Source of the DNA: Panopea generosa
Lineage: Eukaryota > Mollusca > Bivalvia > Adapedonta > Hiatellidae
DNA: 64,000 bases
NCBI GenBank assembly: GCA_029582155.1
Contig: CM055899.1
Coordinates: forward strand, 85,897,056-85,961,055
Reading direction: 5' to 3'
Made by a program: the position numbers and the translations under genes. This document shows positions 1-12,550 of the stretch, piece by piece; position 1 is the first letter of the stretch, and the number at the start of each line of letters is the position of its first letter. The notes below the pieces were generated by a model, which saw only the letters and a list, made by a program, of their open reading frames with translations, had not been told where the DNA came from and ran no database searches.

Positions 1-540
1 GTTGAAATCGGCGTTACCCCATTCAAAAGAAAGAAAGAAATAACAAGAAGATGAAAAATCAATGGTGATCTGACAGTCTTACATTTAGATTTATCTCATA
101 TCAAAATACAATTAAATACAACAAAAAAATCCTATTTTTTGTGGAAAATTCTTATAAGTCACATGCGACCAATTAAAAATTTGACTTGGCGCATACAAAT
201 ATCTAAAAAATTTAATTTCGTAATTTCATTTAATGAATTTATAACAATCATAAAATATTCATAGCACCGCACGAAAGGTTGACTGGGAACTACGGGTGGT
301 GCAATTGTTGAAAATGTAGTTTAATACTAAAATCGATGTCCCTGGGGCTGGAATCAATGTAAATAGGAATGTTTAAATTGTATTCCTTTCAGTCAATAGC
401 TTGGCATTACCTGATCAGCATCGTTATCCCAACAAGATATGGACGAAATGTAGAAATTTACAGACAATAACAGTATACGAATGTAAAAATTTATTGAAAG
501 AAGAAACAAACATTGAAGAAATGGATGGAATCAATAAATG
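1..540. other. AT-rich DNA with no gene seen
   Basis: No open frame of convincing length or composition and no recognisable element was found. The sequence is AT-rich and apparently unique. Confidence 0.5.
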
Positions 541-575
541 ATTGAATAAACGAATGAATGAATAAATGAATGGAT

Positions 576-606
<31 letters not shown>

Positions 607-808
607 GAAAGAAAGAAAGAAAGAAAGAAAGAAAAAATGAATGAATGAATGAATGAATGAATGAATGAATGAATGAATGAATGAATGTATGAACGAATGA
701 ATGAACAAATGCTTGAGCGAATGAATGAATGAATGAATGAATGAATGAATGAATGAATGAATTAATGAATGAATGAATGAATGAATGAATATATTAATAA
801 ATTGATGA
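541..808. repeat. Compound GAAT/GAAA microsatellite
   Basis: Long runs of GAAT units enclose two GAAA blocks (about 577-604 and 608-632). The reverse-strand open frame full of FIHS/FFLS repeats is only this tract translated and is not a gene. Confidence 0.95.
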
Positions 809-1175
809 ATGAATGGACATAAACACTGAATTAATGCTACAAGAAACGGTATTCCGTTGTACGGGTTACGTAATCAATTTTATTACAAACTAAATGAGCA
901 TTCGGTATATATGTCTTATTTAATGTCACTGCATGCGATCGGTTAATGTCACATTTAATGTCACCATGCGAATTCCGAAATGTACGTCATCATTGTCAGT
1001 TATTGATAAAAAGATGCATTAGTTATGTAACTCTATCTTATTCAAATCTTTATTTGGAAAAATATAGTTTTTAATATATGTGGCATAGCATCAATGGCCT
1101 ATGCCTAATGTGTTTCGTTTACCAATCTGATCTTCATGTCCCTATAGTCTCTTTTTCTGTATTTCCATTTTATGG
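809..1175. other. No gene seen
   Basis: AT-rich unique sequence. A short local duplication of 'taatgtcac' lies near 925-965. Nothing else is supported. Confidence 0.5.
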
Positions 1176-1377
1176 TTTAACGTCATTTCAACACATTTCA
1201 GGTTATATTACGACATATCCGGTTTTATTATTCAGAATAGATATTGATATAACCGCAATCTTTCCGGAAGTAACTGGCACACTTTCTCGCATTTTTTTTT
1301 TTGGAGCGAGCGGGATTCGAATCTAGCGGTGAGAAGTTATCTTGAGACGGTGCTTTAGACCGCTCGGCCACAGAGTA
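1176..1377 (-). mobile_element. tRNA-derived SINE, family A
   Basis: Read on the minus strand, the element starts with a tRNA-like head. The A-box-like segment is TGGCCGAGCGGTCTAA (about 1355-1370) and the B-box-like segment is GATTCGAATCCCGC (about 1310-1325). The body resembles copies at 17.2, 34.0, 35.4 and 59.9 kb, including the tail reading 'gtttaacgtcat' on the plus strand. The head looks Ser/Leu-tRNA-like. No target-site duplication was confirmed. Confidence 0.8.
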
Positions 1378-1678
1378 CCCCTGTATCTTAAGAAGTATGT
1401 ATCGTTTGGCTTAGCTTATCTTAGTCGCATCTCAGTATAGCCATTCCATTAACAAGAACATTAAACTATATATAGTGCATGCTCATGGCCGTTTGGATAA
1501 ATGGATTACAAGAGTCTATCACAGGACACATGGTATGATACCCCACCCATTCACATTATAACGACACCGGGCCGACCAGACTCACAGAATATAGAATACA
1601 AATAAGTTAGATTATGTAAAATGCATTACGTCGATTTATTAAGAGGATATCGTACTAAAACTCTGACAAGAAAATCTA

Positions 1679-1786
1679 GTCTATCACAGAACCTGATATC
1701 TCATAAATCGGGTCTATTAACCACCAGTGCAGGGAATTCTATGCCTGTCCCACAATGCATAGCAGTTGAAAGCTCTGTGGCAACCC
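1679..1786 (-). repeat. Dispersed repeat C, copy 1
   Basis: About 110 bp that recurs inverted at 7.64-7.80 and 50.85-51.03 kb and in the same orientation at 20.22-20.44 kb. Shared words include 'ggtctattaa', a diverged 'tcccacaattcatagcaatt', and 'agaacctgatatc'. It is a non-autonomous interspersed repeat. Its class is not certain because terminal inverted repeats were not resolved. Confidence 0.75.
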
Positions 1787-1890
1787 TTAGTGTAACAAAA
1801 ACCCTTAGTGTAACAAAAACCTTTAGTGTCACAATTGTTACACGTATGTTTGGTAGTTGTATTGACATTTGATTATGAAACAGGTTCACT
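1787..1890. repeat. Short tandem repeat of a 17-bp 'ccttagtgtaacaaaaa' unit
   Basis: Three consecutive near-copies (1787-1840) are followed by a decayed fourth near 1889-1902. A stray copy sits about 0.8 kb away at 2699-2715. No function can be assigned. Confidence 0.7.
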
Positions 1891-3740
1891 CAGTGTAACA
1901 ATTTTTTTTAACTAAAAAATTATTTATTCCTGCTATGAAATTGGCATATAGTGTTACCCATGTTTGCCCGCCCGCACACACGAATGGGTAGTTAAGTGTC
2001 CGTAGGGTTGAGGGTTAGTAGTTTTTTGGACGGTTGAAAAATATGTGGCTGTTTCTAAACAACTTTTATATGGCTTTTTTCTTATATTACACAATATATT
2101 ATAGTCATCCACTCAGAAATTGTTGATTTTATTAATTTGATAATGTAAAATTTAAACCCAAGATAATACTTGTGTGGGATATTTCATAGGTAAGACGAAA
2201 TGCATGTAATCATTAATATTGGAGGTTCGAACTTTGCTTGACCTTTTCATGAATGATACCCTGTCAAAACAATAGCGTAAATAGGTCTAAAATAGAGATG
2301 TGAACGTGTTTTATGAGGAGTTAGCGGACATCTGGTCAGCATATATACGTTCATTTCCTCAATAATGGGAGGGAAAATGCATTAGCTGTCACATTATGTC
2401 ATTGAACAGTGCAAGTTACCAGTTATAGTTTCAGTTTACTACTGAACCCATTGAGAGAATGGTGTTTTTTTAGGCAATTAGGCCGGGGAATGTGTGTGTT
2501 AGGAGACGAGATGAGAACTTGGTCTGAACTATGTTTTGAAGTGTATACCATGTTTGAGTAGCGACAATTACAATTTAAGACGAAAGATGTAATAATGTAA
2601 AAATTATATATATACATGTACATGTATATAGAAAGTCCTGCACTTTGAGTAGTTTGTGTGTGATGTTGAAACATAAAGTAATAAGCTAATAACCGCAACC
2701 TTTAGTGTAACACAATAAGCATTATAAAATAATGGATGTGATTTGATGAGAAAATCGTAGTCCGACGAAACGTATATTTCCGTGTTATAAAGCAGGCGAC
2801 ACTTTAAGCAGTGTGTGTGTTAGCCGATCTGTGGCAAACCGTGGCAATGCGCAATGAAATACGGCAAAGCTATCTCTCCTCTCAAAACTTTTAGTTAATA
2901 CGTTTGGTCCCTGATGAATTATGCATATAAAAAGAGAATTTGACATTACAGACATATTGCGAAACATAAAAGAAAGAGTGCCACATAATGCATCGCACAA
3001 ATGAAAGTTAAAACCGAACAAATTTCCTGTCCAAACGTTCAATGTTGTTATGACTTTAAGTGATCTTGGCTTACTTTTGTTTTTATCGTTGATAGTCGAC
3101 ATTGATTAAATTATACACTTCGTGTATTTTCGCTGAGAAAATGTTAACGTTTACATGTAATGAAAATAAGAATAAACGTGAATGATTAGGTCAGAGCAAA
3201 TTAGGTGAAACATGTACTTTAAAATCTTGCAAAAATATGGACTTTCGATTAAAGACAGGCAATTTGTTAACAATGAATTTATTCTCATCTTAAATTTGAT
3301 TGGTTCGATTCATGATAGGCATAGCACACACATTGGAGAAATGCTCCCGCGAAGTAAATGATTCTTGTTTCTTTTTATTTAAACAGTGCATTTTTATTAA
3401 TTAAATTATCATTTCTTTTATTTGAATAACATTATTTATTAATTTGGAACATTTTGAAAGTAATGTCATAGAAAAAATGGTGCTCGCATATAAGGCTATA
3501 GATACATTATTTCTGACCTTTACATAGTAAACATTGTACACTACACACAGAAACTGCACACAACACATTGAAACTTTACACGACACACTGGAACTGTACT
3601 GAGCTGAACCATGACCCTAATTTTCTAATTTAATTTTGATACTGCAGATGTCAAGAATTTTTTTTATAGTGTGTTGAAAATGACGATTAACTCCGTTAAA
3701 ATCCCCCAATAAACATTTATTAAATAAAATGTTGGTTGTG
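1891..3740. other. No gene supported
   Basis: AT-rich, mostly unique. Open frames on the minus strand (about 2423-2698 and 2785-3102) lack recognisable domains, splice context or coding bias. They are left as non-coding. Confidence 0.5.
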
Positions 3741-5768
3741 ATTAACTTCAAAATTCATTTATTGTTGCAGGTCATACAAAAGTTCCCTCGGATGTTTATC
3801 GACTTCCAAAAGACGCAACAATACATGTTTCTGTCCTGTCCTTTGGAAAATTGCATTCAAACTCAACTATTGTTGCAGGTCATACAAAAGTTCCCTCGGG
3901 TGTTTATCGACTTCCAAAAGACACAACAATGCATGTTTATGCCCTGTCCTTGGGAAAATTGCACTCAAACTCAACCGTTCTTGCATGTCATACAAAAGTT
4001 CCCTCGGGTGTGTTTCGACTTTCAAAAGACAAAACAATGCATGTTTATGTCCTGTCCTAGGAAAAATTGCATTCAAACTCAACCATTGTTGCAGGTCATA
4101 CAAAAGTTCCCTCGGGTGTTTATCGACTTTCAAAAATCGCAACAATGCATGTTTCTTTCCTGTCCTTTGGAAAATTGCATTCAAACTCAACCATTGTTAC
4201 AGGTCATACAAAAGTTCCCTCGAGCGTTTATCGACTTCCGATAGACGCAACAATGCATGTTTCTGTCCTGTCACTGAGAAAATTGCATTCAAATTTAACT
4301 ATTGTTGCAGATCATACAAAAGATCCCTCTGGTGTTTATCGACTTCCCAAAGACACAACAATACGTGTGTCTGTCCTGTAATTGGGGAAATTGCATTCAA
4401 ACTTAACCATTGTTGCAGATCATAGAAAAGTTCCTTCTGGTGTTTATCGACTTCCCAAAGACACAATACGTATTTCTGTCCTGTCATTGGGAAAGCTGCA
4501 TTCAAACTAAACTATTGTTGCATATCATACTAAAAATCCCGCTGGTGTTTATAGACTTCCAAAAGACACATCAATGCGTGTTGTTTCTGTCCTGTCATTA
4601 GGAAATTGCATTCAAACTTAACTGTTGTTGCAGAACATACAAATGTTCTCTCTGGTGTTTATCGACTTCCCAAAGACACAACAATACGTGTTTCTGTCCT
4701 GTCATTGGGAAAACTGCATTCAAACTCAACCATTGTTGCAGGTCATACAAAAGTTCCCTCTGGTGTTTGTTGACTTCCGATAGACGCAACGATGCATGAA
4801 TGTTCTGTCCTGTCCATGGGAAAATTGCATTTAAACTCAATTATTGTTGCACGCCATACCTAGGTTCATTAGGGTGTTTATCGACTTCCAAACGACCCAA
4901 CTATGCATGTTTCTGTCCTGTCCTTGTGAAAATTGCATTAAAACTCAACTATTATTGCACGTCATACCTAGGTTTAATAGGGTGTTAATCGACTTCCAAA
5001 AGACACATCAATGCATGTTTCTATCCTGTCCTTGGGAAAATTGCATTCAAACTCAACTATTGTTGCACGTCATACCTAGGTTCGTTAGGGTGTTTATCGA
5101 CTTCCTAAAGTCATAACAATACATGTATTTGTCCTGTCTTTGGGAAAATTGCATTCAAACTCAACTATTGTTGCACGTCATACCTAGGTTCAATCAATGT
5201 TTATCGATTTCCAAAAGACACAACAATGCATGTTTCTGCCCTGTCTTTGGAAAAATTGCATTCAAACTCAACCATTGTTGCAGGTCATATCAAAGTTCCT
5301 TCGGGTGTTTATCAATTTTCAAAAGACACAACAATGCATATTTCTGTCCTGTCCTTGGGAAAATTGCATTCAAACTCAACTGTTGTTGCACGTCATACCT
5401 AGGTTCATTAGGGTGTTTATCGACTTTCAAAAGACAACAATGTATGTTTCTATCCTGTCCTGTCCTGTCATACCTAGGTTCATTAGGGTGTTTATCGCCT
5501 TTCAAAAGACACAACAATACATGTTTCTATCCTGTCCTTGGGAAAATTGCATTCAAACTCAACCATTGTTGCAGGTCATACAAAGTTCCCTCGGGTGTTT
5601 ATCGACTTTCAAAAGACACAATAATGCATGTTTCTTTCCTGTCCTTGGGAAAATTGCATTCAAACTCAACCATTGTTGCAGGTCATACAAAAGTTCCCTC
5701 GGGTGTTTATCGACTTTCAAAAGACACAATAATGCATGTTTCTGTCCTGTCCTTGGGAAAATTGCATC
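3741..5768. repeat. 108-bp minisatellite, about 19 units
   Basis: The anchor 'ttgcattcaaactcaac' recurs every 108 bp (for example 3851, 3959, 4067, 4175). Two unit variants exist. One reads 'caggtcatacaaaagttccc' and the other 'cacgtcatacctaggttca'. The second dominates about 4840-5210 and reappears at 5390-5490. Because 108 is a multiple of three and the unit has few stops, long open frames with 36-residue repeats appear in several frames of both strands. I treat these as repeat artefacts. The unit near 5440-5520 is shortened. Confidence 0.95.
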
Positions 5769-6240
5769 AATGAAATTATAGCTGATGTTAATTATTCCAG
5801 TTTCATTGTTTTCCGATATTGAAGATGCATCACGTGATCACGTGGATTGTTTTATACGCATATTAATAAAGGTTTAAATGCTAAAATGCAACTTAATGGC
5901 AAATGATAGCAAATGTTTACATTGTTGTACTTGATGAAGCAAACTAGTTTCAATGATTTATGTCTTTAAGAGCTGCCATTTAAAAGAAATTAGTTTCAAG
6001 CACGTATTGTGAACGTTTGTTACGGAGTTGTTGAATTAAAAATGAGCATTATACCTGCGTGCGTTGGCATGTCAAACGGCGCACACATTCAAATTCATGA
6101 CAGTAGAACTTTTTTTTAAATCGTGATAAGTTTTAATATTTAAAACGAAAAATACATAGTTAAAGGATCAACAATATTGCAAACATGTACATATTAGCGT
6201 TACAGAGTACATTTTTTACTCTAGAAATATGTTATATACT
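5769..6240. other. No gene seen
   Basis: AT-rich unique sequence following the 108-bp array. No domain or RNA gene was recognised. Confidence 0.5.
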
Positions 6241-6400
6241 AAATATATGTGTAATTGATAGTTCAGTATTATTACTATCAGTATTATTAGAATTATTATT
6301 GTTAATATCATTAGCATTATTATTAGTATTATTATAAACATTATCATTACCATTGTCATTATCATTATCATTGTCATTATCATAATCATTTTCATTATTA
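6241..6400. repeat. Imperfect ATT/CATTAT microsatellite
   Basis: Interrupted 'attatt' and 'cattat' runs. The reverse-strand frame rich in N and D residues is a repeat translation. Confidence 0.85.
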
Positions 6401-6499
6401 TTATGAGTTAGAGGAAGCAGATGAAATAACATATTTGTGTTTCGTTTTTCGGTATTCAACATGAACATAATCCTTACTTTCTCAGCCTCCAATAAATAA

Positions 6500-6537
6500 A
6501 TGAAATAATGAAAGAAAGAAAGAAAGAAAGAAAGAAA

Positions 6538-6570
<33 letters not shown>

Positions 6571-6718
6571 ATGAAGTGAAGTGAAGAAAGAATGAAAAAA
6601 TGTATGAATGGATGGACGGACGGACGGACGGACGGACGGACGGACGGACGAACCGACCGACTGACCGACCGACCGACCGACCGACCGACCGACCGACCAA
6701 CCGACCGACCAACCAACC
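6500..6718. repeat. Compound GAAA, GGAC and CGAC microsatellite
   Basis: GAAA runs (about 6508-6570) are followed by 'gatggacggacgg' GGAC units (about 6610-6650) and then GACC/CGAC units to about 6716. GGAC and GACC runs next to each other give a potential intrastrand pairing of partly complementary tetranucleotides. No gene. Confidence 0.95.
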
Positions 6719-7560
6719 TATGAATGAATGAAAATAGTTATTTTGAGAGGGTGGCCTACATAGTCCTACAACAAAAGTCATCTTTATAGTCGTTTATTTG
6801 TTGATTGCTAGTTTACAAGACTTTATACAACTATATGTATAACCAGAAATAAGAAAGTCCCCGCTGATATTATGTTTAACCTTTTCGCGACATACCTTTT
6901 ATCTATTTTAAATAAAGCTGTGAAGTGCGGGGACATATTAAAGTTAAATATATAGAAACTATCCATACAAAACTTGGCCAATGGATACTGAATGTGAAAA
7001 TGTCAACTAGCAGTCTTTATAATAATAAAACATGGTGTCACCATCTACCCATCTTATAATAGCATTTTACGTAATTACGAAACAGATACATAAAGCTCTT
7101 ATAGCTTCTGAATCATTTCCCCCTGGTATTTAAAATGCTGACTAAAAATATGACTACCATGTATATTGTGGAATAAACACACCATATTATTTAAACTTAA
7201 TACGCGACTGACGCTCATAATCTCGCCTTACGTATATACTTTACATGGATTAAAACATATGATATGCTCGCTCTATATAAAATGAATTGAAAATGGAATT
7301 ATTTCCGCACGTTGCCATGTAAATATTATGAGTACACGTGCTATTGTTTTGGCGCACATTGTAGTCCGCGGAATCTGACAGGAAACTTCGGTCAATTACG
7401 AAAGCACATGTATTGTAGTTTATATTACTGATTACTGACGGTGATAATTTATAATCGATAACCGTAATGTAAGTGATATTGTGTACTGCAGCAACTATAG
7501 TCGTTAAACCGTGACAAAAATTCTAGAGACAAAAAAACTAGACACAAATGCAGTTATTGA
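6719..7560. other. No gene seen
   Basis: Unique AT-rich sequence without supported features. Confidence 0.5.
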
Positions 7561-7600
7561 ATTGGTTTAACGTCATTTTCAACCTATTAAAGGGAATATA
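7561..7600 (-). mobile_element. SINE family A tail fragment
   Basis: The words 'ggtttaacgtcattttcaac' match the tail of the family A SINEs (compare 1178 and 35432). The head and body are absent. Confidence 0.5.
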
Positions 7601-7639
7601 TCAAGATTTTTCTAAATTTTGGAAAATGGAAAGCCTCAT

Positions 7640-7798
7640 TTCAGCACGTTGACTGGGCAGTTGCTCCAACTAAAAGTTTGATGACGTCACAGCTTAGTAA
7701 GCGTCCAATTGCTATGAATTGTGGGGCATAGAATTCCCTGCTTTTTCATTGGTGGTTAATAGACCTGATTCAGGAGATATCAGGTTCTGGGATAGGCA
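7640..7798 (+). repeat. Dispersed repeat C, copy 2
   Basis: Shares 'gcttagtaagcgtccaatt', 'gctatgaattgtgggg' and 'attggtggttaatagac' with 50.92-51.03 kb, and is inverted relative to the copies at 1.68 and 20.22 kb. Confidence 0.75.
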
Positions 7799-8220
7799 AT
7801 AAAGTTATCGAAACAAAACGGTTGCGATACTAGTCGACCCTGCCATTAGGATTCTCAAATGAGATTTTGTCTTAACGAAAAATTCACCATTCTATATTCC
7901 AGTCGTGATAGTAAAGAATAAAATAAAGCATGTCTGGAAAACTTTTAGACGTATCGTTTGACGCAAACAGATGTAAATAGTTTTTTGAAATGAAACAATG
8001 AAATACTGCAATACGCGCAAAGGCATTGAATTTGTGAATTTCGCTCTATATGACTTATTGCAATAAAAAACATAGAAACCTTTCGAATGTATGATCTATT
8101 TTTATTTATTGCGTCAAATATGTTTAATTTTAGAACTAACTAGCCTATCTATCAACTTTGAAAGTGTGAAAAATTAATTTTGATGGCAATTTTGCGACTT
8201 TTAGTTGAGATCCTGTTAAA
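7799..8220. other. No gene seen
   Basis: Unique AT-rich DNA between repeat C and a local duplication. Confidence 0.5.
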
Positions 8221-8570
8221 AACGTTTTGGCGGTTATCTCAACATTAACTTTATGTCTCGACAAGTCGAGTAATTGTCTAGTCAATGTCATGATATATAA
8301 ATAGCTGTGTAGTGACAGGAATGTGCCACCGTAAATCAGAGTAATTTCATCGTCGTTAAGCAAGTAACTTGGGAATGAGATGATGACGCATACGAAATAT
8401 ATCTTGGCGATTATCTTAACAAACTTCTGAATTGTCCTACACGAGTCGAGTTATTGTTTAACCGAAGTCCTGATAAAAAATTGCTATATTGTGGCAGAAA
8501 TGTGCCACCGTTATTCTGAGCAATTCCAACCATCATTGCTCAAGTAACGGGCACATGCAATGACGAGAAA
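8221..8570. repeat. Diverged tandem duplication of about 180 bp
   Basis: Two adjacent related blocks (about 8221-8380 and 8400-8570). Both contain, in the same order, a variant of 'ggcggttatct', 'cgagtcgag', 'gtcatgata' or 'gtcctgata', 'aatgtgccaccgt' and 'caagtaac'. The similarity is visible but decayed, so the duplication is old. Confidence 0.75.
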
Positions 8571-9390
8571 TTGTAATATACCTACTTTCATATTCAGCTT
8601 AAAACGAGTCCAAATCGTTGTAACTTTTATTAATAATTTACAATGTAACCAATCTGTTTCGTATTTGAAGTAAATCACGTTATACTATAATCAATCATGT
8701 TAAAAACTATAAACTCATAGCAGGCCAGTGTCATATATACTGATCACTGCCCTTTCAGAGACATTACGTTCTACAAATAATGTTAATCTTGGAAGAATCT
8801 TTTTGTCAGTCGACATTTTCGAACATAAACTACTAAGCTTCATTGTGCTCATTCTGTTTCGTATTGTATAAAGTTTCATTGCCGCCCGAGAGGTCCCATG
8901 ATCACAGATCAAACATAATTGTCAAACAAATTGCTCTAACGCTGCAAGCTACAAAAGCAATGTGATGTTGTTCTATTGTTTTCATTTGCCTTTAAACTAT
9001 TGCCCGTTTCAAATTTCCTGAACCGTTTTAGAATCAGTTTATTGAAATGATCTCTGGATGCGATTGCATTTTATTGGAAATATTGACCCATAGTGATGTA
9101 GAGATTATGTTTCTATTTATTTTGAATTCAACAAAAGAGTAAACATGGAGACAAAAGGCAACAAATCACGAAAAAAAAACATGTGAAAACAATAAATAAA
9201 ACACGTCAGCGTGTAAATAGCCTTACGTGACTGTGTACATGTCGTTCGACAGTCACTCAATGTTTTAACTATTTTTGCGTATTGAAAGGACGCACGCCAA
9301 TGTTGAAATCGATTTTACTCGTGTCAATATTTTACTCGAATAAATACGATGTCACGTTGCGGCCAATATCTATTCAATTAAGTAAAGTCA
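8571..9390. other. No gene seen
   Basis: Short open frames (for example 8715-8912 on minus) have no recognisable domain. Nothing is supported. Confidence 0.5.
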
Positions 9391-9597
9391 AAACAACGAA
9401 ACAACAAAACTACGATGATGAAAAGTCGAAAGAACGAAACCGCGATGGTGAAAAGTCGAAACAACGAAACTACGATGGTGAAAAGTCGAAAGAACAAAAC
9501 CGCGATGAAGAAAAGTCGAAACAACGAAACAAATCATTTCGACTTTTCACCATCGTGGTTTCGTTTCGACTTTTCATCGTCATAGTTCCGTTGTTTT
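9391..9597. repeat. 30-bp tandem repeat ending in an inverted (foldback) copy
   Basis: Direct units built on 'gatggtgaaaagtcgaaa' and 'caacgaaactac' repeat about four times (9400-9530). They are followed at about 9537-9595 by the same motifs in reverse complement ('tttcgacttttcaccatcg'). The two arms could form a long hairpin. A 128-residue open frame runs through here, but its K/E/R-rich repeat protein is best explained by the repeat. Confidence 0.85.
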
Positions 9598-10320
9598 TTT
9601 TTCCTTTACTTAATTTAATGAATACGCCGCGTAAAATAGTGTTGAAAATAAAATGGGTAAAAATCTAAATGAAATGTCCTTTGACATCTTCTATCATACC
9701 GATAAAAACTGATAAAATTAAATAAATACAAATTTTTTGTCACATATGAACACACATGTGCGAATAAGGATGGCCTCCCAGCCGTCTACCATGTAGAGTT
9801 ATCCCGTTGTCCAAAACAGAAACGAAAACAAACTCCTTTTTACTATTTTATGTATTACATCACGTAGTTAAATAACATTCAGCAAAAAAAGTATGTAAAC
9901 AATTATCAAAATCGTCATATGCAGTTTGATTTAAAGTTTATCACTACGACTTGTGTAAGGTCACGGAAACGTTTGTTGACAGAAATAAAAACAACAAAAA
10001 CACATTCCAAAAGGCCAAGGTGTAAATACAGAATTACTCATGATTAATGCTGTGCCTTTGTTCCGCCTTTCCACCTGATGGATAATATCGGAAATATTAA
10101 ACGCTCAGCCTATTTGTTATGAATCGATAACTTGTACTAGTCTGTAGAGATTTAATACTTACCAGTTTAAAGTGATGAATCAATGTATATGGCACCTTTA
10201 AAGATATGTATATATACACAGAGATTGTTCATGCTGCAAATCGTATTTGATTGCAGTTTATACCGGTTGATCATTTGGTTTCTTGACATACGCAGCAAAT
10301 CCCACCATCCCACGGTCCCT
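9598..10320. other. No gene seen
   Basis: Unique AT-rich sequence without recognised features. Confidence 0.5.
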
Positions 10321-10710
10321 TATTTTGGACATCTGATGTAAAGTTTTGATCCCCATTTCTTTTGTATAATGCGATGTAGCGCTTTGCCCCTTCGTTCTGG
10401 AGACATAATGTAGATTTTGACCCCTTGTTCAATCCGGGGTTCAATTCCCTTCTGCCTAGAAACTTCAGGCTAGGAACCTATTGGTAGATTGGGGAGTAGA
10501 CAGAGTGACACAGAGATTTAGCTACAAAAACGCATCATCCCATATCTACTAACGCCATTGTGTAGACAAAGTTTTATCTAGATTAAATGTAGAGTTTTGA
10601 TCCCTATTTAATTTGTTTGGACGAAGAGTTTCGTTCCCTATAATTGGTTTGAATGTAAAGTTTTGACCACCAAATTTTAGGCTGCAATGTAGATTTTGTG
10701 CGTATGTTTT
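10321..10710. repeat. Degenerate repeat of 'tgtagattttgacccc'
   Basis: Variants occur near 10336, 10409, 10588, 10653 and 10686, irregularly spaced. A B-box-like 'gggttcaattccc' near 10438-10450 hints at an old tRNA-derived piece, but no A box is convincing. The overlapping minus frame at 10549-10860 is not supported as a gene. Confidence 0.5.
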
Positions 10711-11282
10711 GAAGTTTACAGGGCACATAATGTACCCATTTTCAGGAGAAGTGCCCCCACCCGACGGGTCCGCGGTATTATGCCTCGTACATAAATGTGT
10801 AGACGCCCCGATTTCGGAGTGTAAATGGATTTCCGACGAAGGTTCAGTTCGGTAAAACATTTGCTAACGTTAGGTAACATATTTACCTAGACTATGTTCA
10901 GTTCGCTTAAACGTTTAATTTGTTGCAAGCTTTTAATAACAGAAGTCAGCTGATCGGTATGTCCGCTTTAAACGTTTGCTAACAGAGCAAAGACCTCTGT
11001 TTGCTTGTGTTTAATTACTTTTAAAGAGAAATGGAGGGACAGCGGCGATGTAGTCCTGTTTCCGTTGACGTTTCGTTCGTTTGGTGACCGTTTGCGTTTA
11101 TTAACAGAGTAAACATACTTAACCGTGTTGAACGCAGTCAAGCTGGACTCTTGCTCAACCTCAAATTAGCAAACAAAACGCGACAATTCTAGGGAACCAG
11201 GCAGCAAAAAGCGTAGTTTGCTGTTTAACGGAGCTGAATGCAGCCCAGAACTATAGCCGCAGCAAAAACTTGTGGATATATT
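10711..11282. other. No gene seen
   Basis: Slightly GC-richer unique DNA. Several related phrases such as 'cgtttgctaac' and 'aacagagtaaac' recur between 10855 and 11110, suggesting a decayed repeat. No gene is supported. Confidence 0.45.
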
Positions 11283-11640
11283 TGTTGTTTGTTGGTTATT
11301 GTGTTGGTGATGACGGATATATTTGTTGGTTATTGTGTTGGTGATGACGGATATATTTGTTGGTTATTGTGTTGGTGATAACGGATATATTTGTTGGTTA
11401 TTGTGTTGGTGATAACGGATATATTTGTCGGTTGTTGTGTTGGTGATGACGGATATATTTGTTGGTTATTGTGTTGGTGATGACGGATATATTTGTTGGT
11501 TGTTGTGTTGGTGATGACGGATATATTTGTTGGTTATTGTGTTGGTGATGACGGATATATTTGTTGGTTATTGTGTTGGTGATGACGGATATATTTGTTG
11601 GTTATTGTGTTGGTGATGACGGATATATTTTTTGGTTGTT
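11283..11640. repeat. 34-bp minisatellite, about 10 units
   Basis: Anchors 'ggttattgtgttggtgat' and 'gacggatatatttgtt' alternate with a 34-bp period (11294, 11328 and on). Units are nearly identical, so the array looks young. Confidence 0.95.
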
Positions 11641-12550
11641 GTGTTGGTGGTGACGGTGGTTATTGTTATATTGTCATTCTGTGGTTGTGGCCGTAGCAAT
11701 AATGACAGTTGTGTGATAACGGCGGTGGTTGCCAGTGTGGCCATGTGGCTACCGTTGTTGTCACCATCGAAGCCGATGTCAGTATCGTCGCCGTCATCGT
11801 CGCCGTCGTTTGTGGCGTTGTTGTTAGGTAATTACGAAACAAATTGGGTAAGAAGGAAATTAAATTCCAAGTTAATTAAAGCGCGTTCTTTGTGTTTTTT
11901 TTTTTATTATTATTAGTTTCGGTTATGTAACTAAACGCTATGACGGTTTGCTTCATTGATAATTACCCAAAGAGAGAAATAATTCTGCGCGGGCCACCCC
12001 GCAGAGATAAAAACATGAGTTAATCACATTCATAAAACTGACCTGGGAATACATAATTTAGACAGGAAATACAATTTTAGAATAAACCAAGCAGATCTTT
12101 TATTAAATCAGACCTTTTACCAACCTCACACGTGATCAAAGGAGCCGCCGCATCAATAAAACATTCAGAGGGCATGGATAATGACAAGCGCATTTCCTCT
12201 TCACATAGGACGTATTGGCCTTGAAAGCGTCGCTGTTGCGCTGATCTATTTCCGGTTTTTCGCAGAAGTATCGTTCGTTCACTTCATAAATTTGTTGCGT
12301 TATTCGAGAGCTAGATTAACACGCCAGCATTAAGAACAAATGTATGCGTAAACGACGATCAAACACGCACTGTGCGAACATTTGTTTTCCGCCCAAAATT
12401 GAAAGTATATTTTTATGTCCATGCATGAAGTGACGAAACATTAAAACAGGAATCTATCTGATAACAATTTGAATTCAGATAACTTGAATCGCCTTCAAAT
12501 GATTAAATTCAATTCAAACTAAAACAATCTAAACAAACTGATATAAAACT
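11641..12550. other. No gene supported
   Basis: A degenerate GTT/GTC/GCC-rich stretch (11641-11830) extends the preceding array. The rest is unique. The forward open frame at 11632-11916 is low complexity and has no domain. Confidence 0.5.

Noticed and set aside
2785-3102. Minus-strand 105-residue frame as a gene
   Set aside because: Ordinary composition but no recognisable motif, start context or neighbouring exons. Cannot be supported without transcripts.
10549-10860. Minus-strand 103-residue frame as a gene
   Set aside because: Overlaps degenerate 'tgtagattttgacccc' repeats; no domain or splice context.
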